Source: Acidimicrobiales bacterium (GTDB lineage Bacteria > Actinomycetota > Acidimicrobiia > Acidimicrobiales > Palsa-688). Taken from it: DNA of 13,811 bases. Within the stretch, counting starts at the first letter, position 1, and the number at the start of each line of letters is the position of its first letter. The notes beneath the pieces were generated by a model. It saw only the letters and a list, made by a program, of their open reading frames with translations. It searched no databases and was not told the DNA's origin. The position numbers and the translations under genes are program-made. This document shows, piece by piece, positions 5,012-11,878 of the stretch. The stretch spans positions 1-13,811 of the forward strand of contig JASHVH010000219.1 in the NCBI GenBank assembly GCA_030039575.1, in the 5' to 3' direction.

Positions 5012-7069
5012 ATGGCAATACAACGTCTGCGAGACGCGCCGAGCGTGGTCGTGGGCACCATCCTCGGTCTGACTGTGACCCTGGCGGCACTCAGCGTCCC
5101 TGCACCCTCCGTCATGGCGGCAACGGCGGTGGCGACCACGGTGGCGGTCAACGCCAGTCCTGGGCGGTCGGTCCCGCTCTCCGTCACCACGCCGGGGTAC
5201 TTGATCGTCACCAACGCCGGGGCTGTCGCCGCGTTCGGAGGCCCTCCGTACCATGGTTCGGTCCAGCTGGCATTGGCCCAGCCGATCGTTTCGATGGCGA
5301 TGACGCCAGACGAACACGGCTACTGGCTGGTCGCCGCCGATGGAGGCGTTTTCGCTTTCGGGGATGCCGGCTACCACGGCTCGCTCGCAAGCCAGGGTGG
5401 CGAGCACCGGGTCGTCGGCATGGCCGCGACACCTGATGGTGGCGGCTACTGGCTCGTTTCCGCCAATGGCGTCGTTTCGGCTTTCGGGGACGCACACCGC
5501 TTTGGCCCCACAGGCGCGCCCCATCTACAGGCGCCCGTCGTCGGCATGGCGGCCACCCCTGACGGCGACGGCTACTGGTTGGTGGCCTCCGACGGAGGTG
5601 TGTTTGCCTACGGGGACGCCCGCTATTACGGCTCAATGGCTGACCGCCGGCTAAACCAGCCAGTGGCGGGCATCACCACTACGCTGGACGGGCGGGGCTA
5701 CTGGTTGGTCTCGTCGGGTGGCGGGGTGTTCGCTTTCGGGGATGCCCGCTACCTCGGCTCGGTCAGCCTGGCCCAACTCTCGGCTCCCGTAGTCGACATA
5801 GAGCGCGCCCCGCTGGGACAGGGTTATTGGGTGCTGGCGTCAGATGGCGAGATCTTCGCGTTCGGCAGCGCCGTCTACCGGGGTGGCGGGCAGGGGACGC
5901 TCCCCTACCGTCAGCACGCGGCGGCAATGGCCGGCGGGGGTGGGGACGGGGACGGGATCCAGAGCAGCGGAGCGTTCGGCCCCGACTCGCCGTCCCCAGA
6001 GGACTCGCCGCCACAGACCACATCGACCACCGGGCCGACGACCACGACGACGGCCACGACGACGGCCACGACCACCACCAGCACATCGCCGGCAACCACG
6101 ACGACCACGGCAATGACGACGGCAAGCACGACGACGGCAAGCACGACGACGACGGCAAGCACGACGACGACCTCGGCGCCGTCCACCAAAACGCCATCAA
6201 CCACAAGGCCAGGCCCGCCAGCCACGACCGTCAAGAAATCTCCGGGCAAAACGGCACACTCCGCTGCCCGCCTTGAGGTCCATCGAGCAGCCGCCAAACA
6301 GGCCCCGGGCAAGGACGGCGCGACGAGGAAGACGGCGGCCAGGACGGCACCGCCCACCACTGCCCGGCCTGAAAAGCGCTCGAGGACCGCCAAGGAGGCT
6401 CCACTCGCGTCCGTCACCGCCTCTGGGCCCGTCGCCTACCCAATGGGGGCACGCGGCTACGACATCTCCTGGCCTCAATGTGGGAGCCCCTTGCCGCCAC
6501 GAGCGGCGGTGGCTGTAGTCGGAGTGAACGGTGGGTGGGCGTTTTCGGGGAACCCCTGCTTCAAAGCCGAAGCGGATTGGGCCGGCCGCAACCTGAGCAC
6601 TTACATCAACCTCAACTCGCCGCGGGGCGGCGACACGGCTCAGTGGTCGAGCGGCCCGGCCGGCCGATGCCCGAAGGTCAACGGGTACTGCAAGTCATAT
6701 AACTTCGGCTACAACACCGCCGAGTACTCGGTACGGACGGCAGCGGCGGCGGGAGCGCACAGCAAGACGTGGTGGCTCGACGTCGAAACGGCGAGTTATT
6801 GGTCGCCGTCCCAGCGGGCGAACGCGGGCGTAATTGCCGGCGCCATCGCCGCCCTGCATGCGAACGGGCTTAATGCCGACGTCTACTCCACCAACTACCA
6901 GTGGGACCTGATCACCGGCGGCTATGTGCCGAAGACGAATGCCTGGTACCCGACGGGTATCACGACCAACGCCCCGGCCCGCTGGTGTTACGGCCGGAGT
7001 TTTGCCGGGGGGCCGGTCAGCTTGGTCCAGAGCCTGGTCGGCCCGTACGACGGCGACTACTCCTGCTGA
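5012..7069 (+). CDS. secreted protein: six propeller-like repeats, Thr-rich linker, glycoside-hydrolase-like C-terminal domain
   Basis: A 685-residue exported protein. Residues 1-38 form a Sec-type signal peptide (basic start MAIQRLRD, hydrophobic VVVGTILGLTVTLAAL, then SVMA-AT as a likely cleavage area). Residues 62-310 hold six units of 40-42 residues beginning GYWLV..DGG.FAFGDA. Such units plausibly fold as blades of a beta-propeller. Residues 336-407 are a Thr/Ser-rich linker and 408-470 are basic and Ala/Pro-rich. Residues 476-685 form a globular domain with GYDISWPQC (Asp 484) and WWLDVE (Asp 590, Glu 592), a pattern like GH25-type or Rv2525c/DUF1906-like TIM barrels that act on or bind cell-wall polymers. 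Six cysteines lie in this domain, the last being the C-terminal residue, which suits an extracytoplasmic disulfide-bonded fold. The start is ATG 5012 on signal-peptide grounds; GTG 4943 has a better Shine-Dalgarno. Function is inferred: envelope hydrolase or wall-binding protein. A lipoprotein gene starts 2 bases after the stop. Confidence 0.85.
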   Translation: MAIQRLRDAPSVVVGTILGLTVTLAALSVPAPSVMAATAVATTVAVNASPGRSVPLSVTTPGYLIVTNAGAVAAFGGPPYHGSVQLALAQPIVSMAMTPDEHGYWLVAADGGVFAFGDAGYHGSLASQGGEHRVVGMAATPDGGGYWLVSANGVVSAFGDAHRFGPTGAPHLQAPVVGMAATPDGDGYWLVASDGGVFAYGDARYYGSMADRRLNQPVAGITTTLDGRGYWLVSSGGGVFAFGDARYLGSVSLAQLSAPVVDIERAPLGQGYWVLASDGEIFAFGSAVYRGGGQGTLPYRQHAAAMAGGGGDGDGIQSSGAFGPDSPSPEDSPPQTTSTTGPTTTTTATTTATTTTSTSPATTTTTAMTTASTTTASTTTTASTTTTSAPSTKTPSTTRPGPPATTVKKSPGKTAHSAARLEVHRAAAKQAPGKDGATRKTAARTAPPTTARPEKRSRTAKEAPLASVTASGPVAYPMGARGYDISWPQCGSPLPPRAAVAVVGVNGGWAFSGNPCFKAEADWAGRNLSTYINLNSPRGGDTAQWSSGPAGRCPKVNGYCKSYNFGYNTAEYSVRTAAAAGAHSKTWWLDVETASYWSPSQRANAGVIAGAIAALHANGLNADVYSTNYQWDLITGGYVPKTNAWYPTGITTNAPARWCYGRSFAGGPVSLVQSLVGPYDGDYSC
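5195..5941 (+). repeat. six tandem protein-coding repeats of about 126 bases
   Basis: Units start at 5195, 5318, 5444, 5570, 5696 and 5822. The encoded units are 41, 42, 42, 42, 42 and about 40 residues, each opening with GY(W/L) and carrying a central AFGDA-like core and an aromatic-G(S) turn. Units 2, 4 and 5 are most alike; units 1 and 6 have drifted (AAFGGPPYHG and FAFGSAVYRG), as expected for end blades. Confidence 0.85.
6017..6232 (+). repeat. low-complexity Thr-rich linker with expanding ACG runs
   Basis: Encodes a Thr/Ser/Ala-rich linker, mostly of ACG and ACC codons. At 6116-6172 there is a ladder of ACG runs, each closed by GCAAGC: two, three, then four ACG codons (6116-6127, 6128-6142, 6143-6160), followed by another run ending ACC. 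Such arrays are prone to slippage and can be O-glycosylated at the protein level. Confidence 0.8.
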
Positions 7070-7071
7070 AA

Positions 7072-8106
7072 GTGCAAACCTCCCGGCGCCGGGACCAAAA
7101 GCCGGGCTCCCGCCGCAGCGCCGACGCGATACGACGAGCACGTCCGGGCGCAGCCGCCATCAGCGTGGCTGTCCTGTCTGCGGTGATTTTGGCCGGCTGC
7201 AGCACCAGCCGGCAGGCGGTCAAAGCGCCCACCCGGCCTCAAATTTCGCCCCCCTCGCCCCGGGCGACGAGCACCGCCCCGCCGGCCGGACCTTCGGCGG
7301 TCCCAGCCGGCACGGCGACGACGACCGCGCCGGCGCCCGCAAGCACGATGAACAGCCTCCCCTCGACATCATCCACCCCGGGGTCGTCGGTAGCGGGTAC
7401 CACAACGGCTAGCCGGCCGTCCTCGGGCTCGAACGGCTCCCCGTTCCCTGTCATCGTCAACCTGGCCATGGAGACGCTCAAGCCGCCACCCGCCGGCCTG
7501 GAAGCGCCCGACGTGCTCCCTGCCGCCCCGGCCGCCGTTTCCGCTGAAACCAGCGGGCTCGGGGGTACTTACTCGACGACTCTCGTCGCCACACCGACCC
7601 AGGAAGCGGTCAACAGCCCCGACCTGGCTACCGCCGCCAGCAACCTGGCCTCAGATTTGGGCACCTTCTCCACTACTGCGGTCAGTTCGTCCGGTTCGGC
7701 GAGCTCTTACGTTGGCGCCAACGCCGTCCAGGACGTCGCACCCTGCTCGGGCACCCGGGCGCCGGTGCGGCTGGGGCCAACAGTGGCCACCTCGTGCCAA
7801 ACGGCTCAGGGGCCCGCGGTCACCTGGCATGTGGGACCGTGGCTGGCCCAGGTGGAAAGCGCCAATGCGCCTACGCCGACCGCCGCCGCCAGCTCGGTTG
7901 CGTCCTGGCTGGCGGAGCACGCCCTCCCCGCAGCCGGGAAAGGGTTGATATCAGTGTCCCTCACGGGTGCCACTCAGCCGGCAAACGGGGCCAGTTGCAT
8001 CGTCCTTTGGAGCTACAGCAGGGACGTGTACCAGGTGAGCGCGCCCGGCAGTGGGGAGGCCGCATTACAGATGGCGGAGTCAATGAGGCCGTGGCCGGGC
8101 GGCTGA
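7072..8106 (+). CDS. lipoprotein with Ser/Thr/Pro-rich stalk and uncharacterised C-terminal domain
   Basis: A 344-residue predicted lipoprotein. A long Arg-rich start (MQTSRRRDQK...RRARPG) leads into the hydrophobic stretch AAISVAVLSAVILAGC, a good lipobox (L-A-G-C) with Cys 43 as the lipidated residue. Residues about 50-130 are rich in Ala, Pro, Ser and Thr and resemble the linker of the upstream protein. The remaining 210 residues look globular, with Cys at APCSGT, TSCQTA and GASCIVLWSY and a Trp-rich stretch VTWHVGPWLAQVES. I recognise no family. GTG 7072 is chosen because the signal peptide begins there and it lies 2 bases after the stop of the upstream gene, suggesting translational coupling. 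There is no good Shine-Dalgarno. The pairing suggests both products act together at the outer face of the membrane or in the wall; that is inference. It converges with ctaG, 18 bases away. Confidence 0.8.
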   Translation: MQTSRRRDQKPGSRRSADAIRRARPGAAAISVAVLSAVILAGCSTSRQAVKAPTRPQISPPSPRATSTAPPAGPSAVPAGTATTTAPAPASTMNSLPSTSSTPGSSVAGTTTASRPSSGSNGSPFPVIVNLAMETLKPPPAGLEAPDVLPAAPAAVSAETSGLGGTYSTTLVATPTQEAVNSPDLATAASNLASDLGTFSTTAVSSSGSASSYVGANAVQDVAPCSGTRAPVRLGPTVATSCQTAQGPAVTWHVGPWLAQVESANAPTPTAAASSVASWLAEHALPAAGKGLISVSLTGATQPANGASCIVLWSYSRDVYQVSAPGSGEAALQMAESMRPWPGG

Positions 8107-8113
8107 AACGGTG

Positions 8114-8126
8114 AGCCTGCGAGGCT
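8114..8126. terminator. short hairpin between convergent genes, possible weak terminator
   Basis: AGCCT-GCG-AGGCT gives a 5-base-pair stem with a 3-base loop between the lipoprotein stop and the ctaG stop, overlapping the latter. No T-run follows on either strand, so it is at best a weak bidirectional terminator. Confidence 0.22.
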
Positions 8127-9024
8127 ACTGAGCGCCCTTCCCAGGTTGAGACGGTTCATTCGGAGCCACGGCCGCGCGCGCCGCCGACAGCGCCGCGTCG
8201 AGTTGGCGGTCGTTGCGGACGGCACCTCGTTCTTCCTCCCGGGCCCACTCCACGAAAAGAAGCGCCAGGGCGACCACAGCCAGCACCTCGGCCAACCCGA
8301 GCAAGACGTTCCCGCCCTGTTGGGTGTCGGCGAGGGTATTTCCCGCTGGGTAAACAGGCTGTGTAACGCTGGCTATGGCCAGGCCAAGGGCGAGGTTGAA
8401 GGGGATCATGAGAAGCACGAGGATGAAGCGCATCCCGAAGCGCAGCCGCCTGGGAAGCCCGTCCTGGCCGACGATCAGCACCCAGAGTTGCAGGCCGGCC
8501 AACACGAAGTACACGTGGACAAAGGCCAGCAGAAGCGGGTGTTCCTCTGAAACCCGGTACAGCGGGCTGAGGAAGTAAACGAACAGTGGCACGAGCGTGA
8601 TGGCGAAGGCCACCAGCGGCCGTGAAACCAACTGGACCGGCCAGCTGCGCAGCACCTTGACCAGGGTCGCGGCGCGGCGACGCGACGCCGATTGCAGGGC
8701 CAGAGTGATGGGGGCACCGAGGGCCAGCAACGGGGGCCCGACGTCGACCAGGAGCAGTACCTGGACGACGTGAGCGGTGAAATTGGACGTCTGGTAGTGC
8801 GCGATCCCTCCCTCGAACGCATAAGCCACTACAAGAGCGCCGACAACAAAGCAGATCGTCCTGAACACCGACCAGCGCACACCTCGCGCCTCCACTTTGC
8901 GGGCGCTCGACAGGTACCCCGCCAGCACGACTACCTGGACGGCCAACGCGACAAAAGAGATCCAATAGGTCTGCCAGGTGAACAGCAACACGCTGGTGCG
9001 TGGGTCCGGCGACTTAATCGGCAT
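8125..9024 (-). CDS. ctaG: cytochrome c oxidase assembly protein, CtaG (caa3) family
   Basis: A 299-residue multi-pass membrane protein of the CtaG family linked to cytochrome c oxidase assembly. Visible hydrophobic segments: about residues 20-37 (WISFVALAVQVVVLAGY), 55-72, 82-110, 131-153, 163-186, 196-218 and 240-260, giving roughly seven helices. The family block 'H....PPLL.LG.P' is present as FTAHVVQVLLLVDVGPPLLALGAP, followed by HPLLLAFVHVYFVLAGLQLWVLIVGQDGLP. In many relatives the first reads HMxQH; here the second His is Val 89. The charged tail (REEERGAVRNDRQLDAALSAARAA) is cytoplasmic-looking. The ATG at 9022-9024 follows GGAGGG with almost no spacing, and GGAAGG lies a little further upstream. 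It overlaps the DUF3817 gene by 11 bases, so the three-gene run 10026 to 8125 is probably one operon with coupled translation. Confidence 0.9.
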   Translation of the reverse strand: MPIKSPDPRTSVLLFTWQTYWISFVALAVQVVVLAGYLSSARKVEARGVRWSVFRTICFVVGALVVAYAFEGGIAHYQTSNFTAHVVQVLLLVDVGPPLLALGAPITLALQSASRRRAATLVKVLRSWPVQLVSRPLVAFAITLVPLFVYFLSPLYRVSEEHPLLLAFVHVYFVLAGLQLWVLIVGQDGLPRRLRFGMRFILVLLMIPFNLALGLAIASVTQPVYPAGNTLADTQQGGNVLLGLAEVLAVVALALLFVEWAREEERGAVRNDRQLDAALSAARAAVAPNEPSQPGKGAQ

Positions 9025-9445
9025 CCCTCCTGGTCCTTCCCGAAAGCACCGTCCAGATCGTTGCCGCCGGCCCTGGGGGGGCGTCGGGGCCCATCGCCAG
9101 CAGCTTGCGGACCCTCTCGGTGACCTTTCGCTCCATGTAAAAGGCCAGCCCGGGGACGAGGCCGGAGCAGACCATGCCCAGCAGTTGCACGGTGCGGAAC
9201 CTGGCCCGGCCGGCCAAGTCGAGGCACGCCACCAGGTACACGATGTAGAAAATCCCGTGGATCGGCCCCACGATCGCGACCACCGCCGTCCATGGCCACT
9301 TGTTGCCGCCGATCACCTGGAGCGGGATGCCTACAAAGCAGAGAAGGGCGAGACCGGTCCCGACGATGAAGGCCATCACCCGGTACCGGGCCAAGGCCCC
9401 GGCCGTACCTCTCAATCGGCGCGCGCTTTTGAGGAGGCCGTTCAT
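9014..9445 (-). CDS. DUF3817-family integral membrane protein
   Basis: A 143-residue membrane protein matching the DUF3817 pattern: LARYRVMAFIVGTGLALLCFVGIP (helix 1, about 19-42), TAVVAIVGPIHGIFYIVYLVACLDLAGRARF (helix 2, about 53-78, with the family's GPIHG...YLVA.LDL block) and TVQLLGMVCSGLVPGLAFYMERKV (helix 3, about 85-108). A Pro/Ala-rich polar tail follows. Its molecular role is not known. In actinobacteria the family often sits near respiratory or membrane-assembly genes, consistent with ctaG just downstream. Its ATG overlaps the TGA of the preceding gene (ATGA, 9442-9445) and its own TAA lies inside the ctaG start region, so it is translated as the middle gene of a coupled trio. Confidence 0.87.
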   Translation of the reverse strand: MNGLLKSARRLRGTAGALARYRVMAFIVGTGLALLCFVGIPLQVIGGNKWPWTAVVAIVGPIHGIFYIVYLVACLDLAGRARFRTVQLLGMVCSGLVPGLAFYMERKVTERVRKLLAMGPDAPPGPAATIWTVLSGRTRRDAD

Positions 9446-10026
9446 GAAAGCAGGTCGGTCCGGTCCGGCCCCGGCTCGACGTCCTGGCTTGTGGCCGAAG
9501 AAGAAGCCGGGAGGCCCGCGCCACCGCCGCCGGCGGCTTCATCGCCGGGACCGCTCGAGGCCGAGTCTCGCCGGCCCCCGGCCTGACCGGCGGCCAGCCA
9601 GTCATCGTCTTGTTCGTACAGAACGTCGAGCGGGAGCCCGCGCGGGTTCCCCCACCTCTTGCGCTCACCCCCGGCCGAAAGGGCCTGTAAGTACTGGTTG
9701 TACCTGCGAAGTTCCGGCGTCTCCAGAGCTTCGTCCCAAACCAGGGCCGGCGACGGCACCTCGTCGTCTCGGTGCAGGAACGAACGACGCTCCCGCCGAG
9801 GTTTCTCAAAGTCGGCCTTGGTAGGGACATCGTGGATCAGTTGCCACCAGGCCACCACTCCGAGAATGGCGAAGATGGGCCACTCCACCGAGTAGAAGTA
9901 GCTGAGCAGGTTCCCGCTGAGAGCGCGGTGGACCTGCCACCAGCCGGCCAGCAGGCAGCCCGGGACCACGGTGACCAGCAAGAAGTGCAGGACGAACGCC
10001 CTGCGTGAAAGCCACCGATTGCCCAC
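9442..10026 (-). CDS. uncharacterised two-helix membrane protein
   Basis: A 194-residue protein with two predicted membrane helices: FVLHFLLVTVVPGCLLAGWWQVHRAL (about 11-35) and YSVEWPIFAILGVVAWWQLIHDVP (about 45-68). The 'GWWQ...SGN....YSVEWP.FA' pattern resembles small actinobacterial membrane proteins of unknown role. Downstream is a soluble part with basic and acidic stretches (EKPRRERRSFLHRDDEVPSPALVWDE), then an ELRRYNQYLQALSAGGERKRWGNPRGLP block that looks conserved. The Gly/Ala/Ser-rich acidic tail is likely disordered. The start is GTG 10024-10026. A TAGGAT box lies just upstream (6 bases before the GTG), so the message could be leaderless, but no -35 element is seen. It is the first gene of the run leading to ctaG, which suggests a role in respiratory-chain assembly; this is inferred only from position. 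Confidence 0.8.
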   Translation of the reverse strand: MGNRWLSRRAFVLHFLLVTVVPGCLLAGWWQVHRALSGNLLSYFYSVEWPIFAILGVVAWWQLIHDVPTKADFEKPRRERRSFLHRDDEVPSPALVWDEALETPELRRYNQYLQALSAGGERKRWGNPRGLPLDVLYEQDDDWLAAGQAGGRRDSASSGPGDEAAGGGGAGLPASSSATSQDVEPGPDRTDLLS

Positions 10027-10055
10027 AGCCTGATCCTACAGAGGTTGGCGAAACT

Positions 10056-10070
10056 GGCCCGTTCGGGGCC
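10056..10070 (-). terminator. weak hairpin after pntB, possible terminator
   Basis: In the 119-base gap between the pntB stop and the next minus-strand gene, GGCCC-CGAAC-GGGCC (read on the minus strand) makes a 5-base-pair GC stem followed by AGTTTCG. The T-run is too short for a strong call. The gap otherwise contains nothing I can name. Confidence 0.25.
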
Positions 10071-10145
10071 CTGCCGGCTTAGCCAGGCTGGCGCCCGCGA
10101 CCCGTTGGTGCCGGCCCGCTACCCCGACGGCCACCATCTCCCCGG

Positions 10146-11546
10146 TCAGCTTGACTTTACGGCGGCCAACAGTTTGGTGAGGGACTCCTTGGCGTCCCCG
10201 AACAGAAGAGTGGTCTTGGAGTCGTAAAGGAGGGCGTTGTCCACGCCCGAAAAGCCGGGCCGCATGCTGCGTTTCAGGAACACCACGTTGGCGGCGCTGT
10301 CCACGTTCAAGATCGGCATGCCGTAGATCGGGCTGCCCGGGTCGTCCCTGGCGGCCGGGTTTACCACGTCATTTGCCCCGACGACCAGTGCTACATCGGT
10401 ACTCGGGAACTCATCATTGGCCTGCTCCATTTCTTCGAGTTCTTCGTAGGGGGCGTCGGCCTCGGCCAGCAGGACGTTCATGTGCCCAGGCATGCGCCCA
10501 GCCACGGGATGAATGGCGTAAGCGACCTCGACCCCGCGCGCCTCCAGCGCTCGGGCCAGCTCTACCGCCACGTGCTGCGCCTGGGCCACGGCCAGCCCAT
10601 AACCCGGGACGATCATCACCTTGCGCGAATAGGCCAGGAGGGTCGCGATATCGGTGGCATCGCCGCTGCGAACGGTCCGCTCCTCCCCCGCTGTTAGAGC
10701 GGCGGTCCCTTCCGGAGCGGTCCCGAACCCCCCGAGCAGGATCTTCGGCAGGGACCGGCCCATGGCGTCGCTCATCATTTTCGTCAGCAAGGCGCCAGAT
10801 GCTCCTACCAGCGTGCCCGCGATTACGAGGATGACATTGTCGAGCACGAAACCGTCGGCCGCGACGGCCAGGCCCGTGAAGCTATTGAGCAACGATATGA
10901 GGACGGGAGTATCGGCCCCCCCAACCGGTAATACGATCCCGGCGCCGAGCGCCAGTGCCGCTACTCCCAGCAAGGTAATTACGAGCAGGTGGGGCGTGAC
11001 TACTACCAAAATCCCCAACGCCAGGATGGACAACCCGACTATGGCGTTCACCACCTGCTGGCCCGGGTACATAACAGGCCTACCGGTCATAAGCTCCTGC
11101 AACTTGGCGAACGCCAGCGTGCTGCCCGCGAAAGAGACACAACCGACTACCAAGGCGAAGACCACCGGGACGCCTTTTGTGGCCGGGACCCCCAGAGGGA
11201 GGTCGTGGAGATATTCCGCCACCGAGATAACGGCCGCAGCGGCTCCCCCGACCCCATTGAATATGGCCACCATTTGGGGCATGGCCGTCATCGGTACCCG
11301 GCGCGCCGCCGGGACGGCCACTAGCGCGCCGAGCCCCATCGCCGACCCGATCAACCAGTCGTGTCCTGGCGCCTGCACGAGGAACGTCACCAGCACGGCC
11401 ACTACCATCCCGGCAACGCCGACGAGGTTGCCATAGCGAGCGGTCCGCGGCGAACTGAGCGCTTTTAGTGCCAAGATGAAACAAACGGCTGACAGGAGGT
11501 AGATAACGGTAAGAAGGTTTGCGCTGAGGTGGATGGCCGCCGTCAT
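10146..11546 (-). CDS. pntB: NAD(P) transhydrogenase, beta subunit
   Basis: Membrane and NADPH-binding subunit of proton-translocating transhydrogenase, which uses the proton gradient to drive NADP reduction by NADH. It is 466 residues. Residues 1-260 carry about nine hydrophobic helices (for example LLTVIYLLSAVCFILALKAL, VPVVFALVVGCVSFAGSTLAF, LLVITLLGVAALALGAGIVLPVGG). From about 308 comes the NADP-binding domain III: VPGYGLAVAQAQH (313-325), HPVAGRMPGHMNVLLAEA (346-363), DVALVVGANDVVNPAAR (384-400) and SMRPGFSGVDNALLY (427-441). At the place where E. coli PntB has His 91 in the membrane, this protein reads FNG (Asn 98), while the partner PntAb has a His at position 42. Its ATG overlaps the pntAb stop (ATGA, 11543-11546), making it the last gene of a three-gene operon. 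Confidence 0.97.
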   Translation of the reverse strand: MTAAIHLSANLLTVIYLLSAVCFILALKALSSPRTARYGNLVGVAGMVVAVLVTFLVQAPGHDWLIGSAMGLGALVAVPAARRVPMTAMPQMVAIFNGVGGAAAAVISVAEYLHDLPLGVPATKGVPVVFALVVGCVSFAGSTLAFAKLQELMTGRPVMYPGQQVVNAIVGLSILALGILVVVTPHLLVITLLGVAALALGAGIVLPVGGADTPVLISLLNSFTGLAVAADGFVLDNVILVIAGTLVGASGALLTKMMSDAMGRSLPKILLGGFGTAPEGTAALTAGEERTVRSGDATDIATLLAYSRKVMIVPGYGLAVAQAQHVAVELARALEARGVEVAYAIHPVAGRMPGHMNVLLAEADAPYEELEEMEQANDEFPSTDVALVVGANDVVNPAARDDPGSPIYGMPILNVDSAANVVFLKRSMRPGFSGVDNALLYDSKTTLLFGDAKESLTKLLAAVKSS

Positions 11547-11878
11547 CGTTTGGTATCGCTCTTGACCCCATCCTCAGGCCGAACGGCCTTCGCCTGCTGG
11601 CGGCTCTTGAACATATCGAGCATACGGTCAGTCACCACCACGCCACCCACGATGTTCAAAGTGGCCAGGAAGACGGCAACGAAGGCAAGCGCAGTTTGCA
11701 ACGCACCCTGAGCCTGGGAAGCGATGAACATCGCCCCGACCAGGATGATCCCGTGGATGGCATTGCTCCCGGACATGAGGGGCGTGTGCAAAATACTCGG
11801 GACCTTGGAGATGACCTCGAAGCCCAAAAAGGCGGCCAGGACAAATATGACCAGCAGGTCTACGGCATCGTTGATCAT
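11543..11878 (-). CDS. pntAb: NAD(P) transhydrogenase, alpha subunit part 2 (membrane)
   Basis: The 111-residue membrane piece of the split alpha subunit (the N-terminal part of domain II). Three helices are visible: LLVIFVLAAFLGFEVIS, NAIHGIILVGAMFIAS and ALAFVAVFLATLNIVGGVVVTDRML. The family signature LHTPLMSGSNAIHG (30-43) is intact. His 42 replaces the Ser found in the E. coli AISG sequence and would face the proton path. A charged tail follows helix 3 (MFKSRQQAKAVRPEDGVKSDTKR). In E. coli the parts encoded here by pntAa and pntAb are fused in one PntA chain of about 510 residues; the separate form occurs in Rhodospirillum, mycobacteria and Thermus. It overlaps both neighbours by four bases (ATGA at 11875-11878 and 11543-11546). 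Confidence 0.95.
   Translation of the reverse strand: MINDAVDLLVIFVLAAFLGFEVISKVPSILHTPLMSGSNAIHGIILVGAMFIASQAQGALQTALAFVAVFLATLNIVGGVVVTDRMLDMFKSRQQAKAVRPEDGVKSDTKR

Noticed and set aside
5195..5941. Regular 126-base repeats as a CRISPR or other DNA-level array
   Set aside because: They are coding, conserved at protein level in one frame, and lack constant repeats with variable spacers.
5911..6417. Minus-strand frame rich in Val/Ala opposite the Thr linker, looking like membrane helices
   Set aside because: The Val-rich sequence (for example VVVVLAVVVVLAVVV) is simply the complement of the ACG/ACC repeat, not a membrane protein.
10654..11436. Plus-strand frame of 260 codons opposite pntB
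   Set aside because: Thr/Ala/Pro-rich shadow of pntB, whose membrane and NADP-binding motifs are unmistakable.
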